Shown here: positions 6,704 through 7,240 of the stretch, piece after piece
Numbering within the stretch: position 1 is the stretch's first letter
How the letters are laid out: every line of letters starts with the position of its first letter
Assembly: GCA_902775835.1 (NCBI GenBank)
Contig: CACYNZ010000194.1
Coordinates: forward strand, 1 to 7,240
Direction: 5' to 3'
Length of the DNA stretch: 7,240 nt
Source of the DNA: an uncultured Eubacteriales bacterium
Lineage (GTDB): Bacteria > Bacillota_A > Clostridia > Christensenellales > Aristaeellaceae
Translations under genes and position numbers: made by a program
The notes under the pieces: model-generated
What the model saw: the letters and a program-made list of their open reading frames with translations, nothing else
Databases searched by the model: none
What the model was told of the DNA's origin: nothing

Positions 6704-6734
6704 AAAGCACCCTGCCGTTATGACAGGGTGCTTT
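6704..6734 (-). terminator. Terminator hairpin between converging genes, probably bidirectional
   Basis: A perfect 11-bp stem (AAAGCACCCTG at 6704-6714, CAGGGTGCTTT at 6724-6734) surrounds a 9-nt loop. A-runs at the 5' base and T-runs at the 3' base occur on both strands, the usual design of a bidirectional terminator. It lies 49 bp after the Sel1-repeat gene stop on the minus strand. It is also the first terminator-like hairpin met by rightward transcription from the TetR/CBM9 unit. Confidence 0.82.
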
Positions 6735-6783
6735 AGAGTTGTTTTCGATATTTCTCAGTACGTAACTGAAAAACGTTTTGTTC

Positions 6784-7240
6784 TCAATTCTCGAGTATTG
6801 CCAGTTGCCGTTGAGCTTCTTCGCTGCCCAACGCGGCTGCGAGCCTGTACAGCTCCATTGCCCTGTCCGTGGATTGCTCCACACCAAGTCCTTCAAGATA
6901 CAGGTATCCCAGGCATTCCAGACCGTCCGGATCGTTCTGATCCGCCGAGAGCTGATAGTATTCCACTGCCTTTGTATAGGAAAGATCCACGCCGAGGCCA
7001 AACTGATACAGCTGTCCCATGCCCCATTGTCCTACTGAATTTCCCTGGTTCGCGGACAACTGGAAGTATTCCAGTGCTTTTTCATAGGAAAGGTCTACAC
7101 CATCGCCAAATTCATACAGCAGGCCAAGATACGCCTGTGCAAGCGCATCTCCCTGATCTGCGGCCAGCTGATAGAGCTCCGCGGCTTTCACATAGGACTG
7201 TTCCACGCCATCCCCATACTCATACAGCGTGAAACAGTCC
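6784..7240 (-). CDS. Sel1-repeat (TPR-like) protein, C-terminal part (5' end outside window)
   Basis: The frame is open to the right edge, so the true start is not seen; a GTG at 7204-7206 is internal to a repeat. About 151 residues are visible. They contain three complete 36-residue Sel1 units and part of a fourth, each following the pattern A-x-x-x-LG-x-LY-x-x-G-x-GV-x-x-SY-x-KA-x-EY-x-QLSA-x-QG. The last copy is the most diverged (YLYLEGLGVEQSTDRAMELYRLAA), and the protein ends in a short capping helix, QRQLAILEN. Sel1 repeats are helical hairpins that form solenoids for protein-protein interaction; partners cannot be told from the repeats. No signal peptide, membrane segment or catalytic domain is visible in the part present. 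A terminator follows 49 bp downstream. Confidence 0.93.
   Translation of the reverse strand, partial: DCFTLYEYGDGVEQSYVKAAELYQLAADQGDALAQAYLGLLYEFGDGVDLSYEKALEYFQLSANQGNSVGQWGMGQLYQFGLGVDLSYTKAVEYYQLSADQNDPDGLECLGYLYLEGLGVEQSTDRAMELYRLAAALGSEEAQRQLAILEN
6870..7200 (-). repeat. 108-bp tandem repeat encoding Sel1 units
   Basis: The coding DNA repeats with a 108-bp period. For example, the TAGGA word on the plus strand recurs at 6977, 7085 and 7193. Copies share long stretches around the SYxKA and LYEFGxG codons but have diverged at many third positions. The middle two units are the most alike. This is expected for a Sel1 array and explains possible copy-number variation between strains. Confidence 0.75.

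Noticed and set aside
6870..7200. CRISPR-like periodic repeats
   Set aside because: The 108-bp period corresponds exactly to 36-residue Sel1 units in an open reading frame, with no repeat-spacer structure.
6585..7232. A 215-codon plus-strand frame
   Set aside because: It runs through the terminator hairpin and then antisense to the Sel1-repeat gene. Its Pro/Arg/His-rich text reflects the complement of the repeats.

Overview
The window looks like a chromosomal segment of a Gram-positive bacterium of the Clostridia type, with moderately high GC. The large class A penicillin-binding protein has the acidic cytoplasmic tail and Cys-containing C-terminal module common in Clostridia, the ribosome binding sites are strong (one matches the 16S anti-Shine-Dalgarno sequence over nine bases), and the promoters are of the SigA type. 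A GH3 glycosidase remnant and a CBM9-like protein fit a gut or rumen plant-fibre lifestyle. This placement is inference; no rRNA or other phylogenetic marker is present.

Layout: (1) 1-221 (+) is the 3' end of a LysR-type regulator, closed by a strong intrinsic terminator (230-264). (2) 297-914 (-) is a remnant of a GH3 beta-glycosidase. It keeps only the C-terminal part of the catalytic barrel and has Gly where the nucleophilic Asp should be. (3) 1018-4002 (-) is a complete 994-residue bifunctional class A PBP with its own promoter (4027-4055), ribosome binding site (4006-4014) and terminator (971-1001). (4) 4056-4445 holds no convincing gene. (5) 4567-5187 and 5214-6203 (+) form a two-gene unit, a TetR-family regulator followed 26 bp later by a CBM9-like protein without a visible signal peptide. 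Its leader carries an imperfect direct repeat (4447-4473 and 4517-4541) and an inverted repeat (4457-4492) that look like operators. (6) 6204-6703 is mostly non-coding, with a small hairpin, a possible decayed ORF and what may be an intergenic repeat element. (7) 6784-7240 (-) is the 3' part of a Sel1-repeat protein running off the right edge, converging on the TetR/CBM9 unit. A perfect 11-bp hairpin (6704-6734) lies between them.

The PBP is housekeeping cell-wall synthesis. The TetR/CBM9 pair looks like an autoregulated cassette, but its ligand and effector cannot be read from sequence. I do not see a clearly new defence, mobile or biosynthetic system. The items most worth a second look are the duplicated operator-like element, the leaderless CBM9 protein under TetR control, the dead GH3 fragment, and the 6.3-6.7 kb intergenic element.
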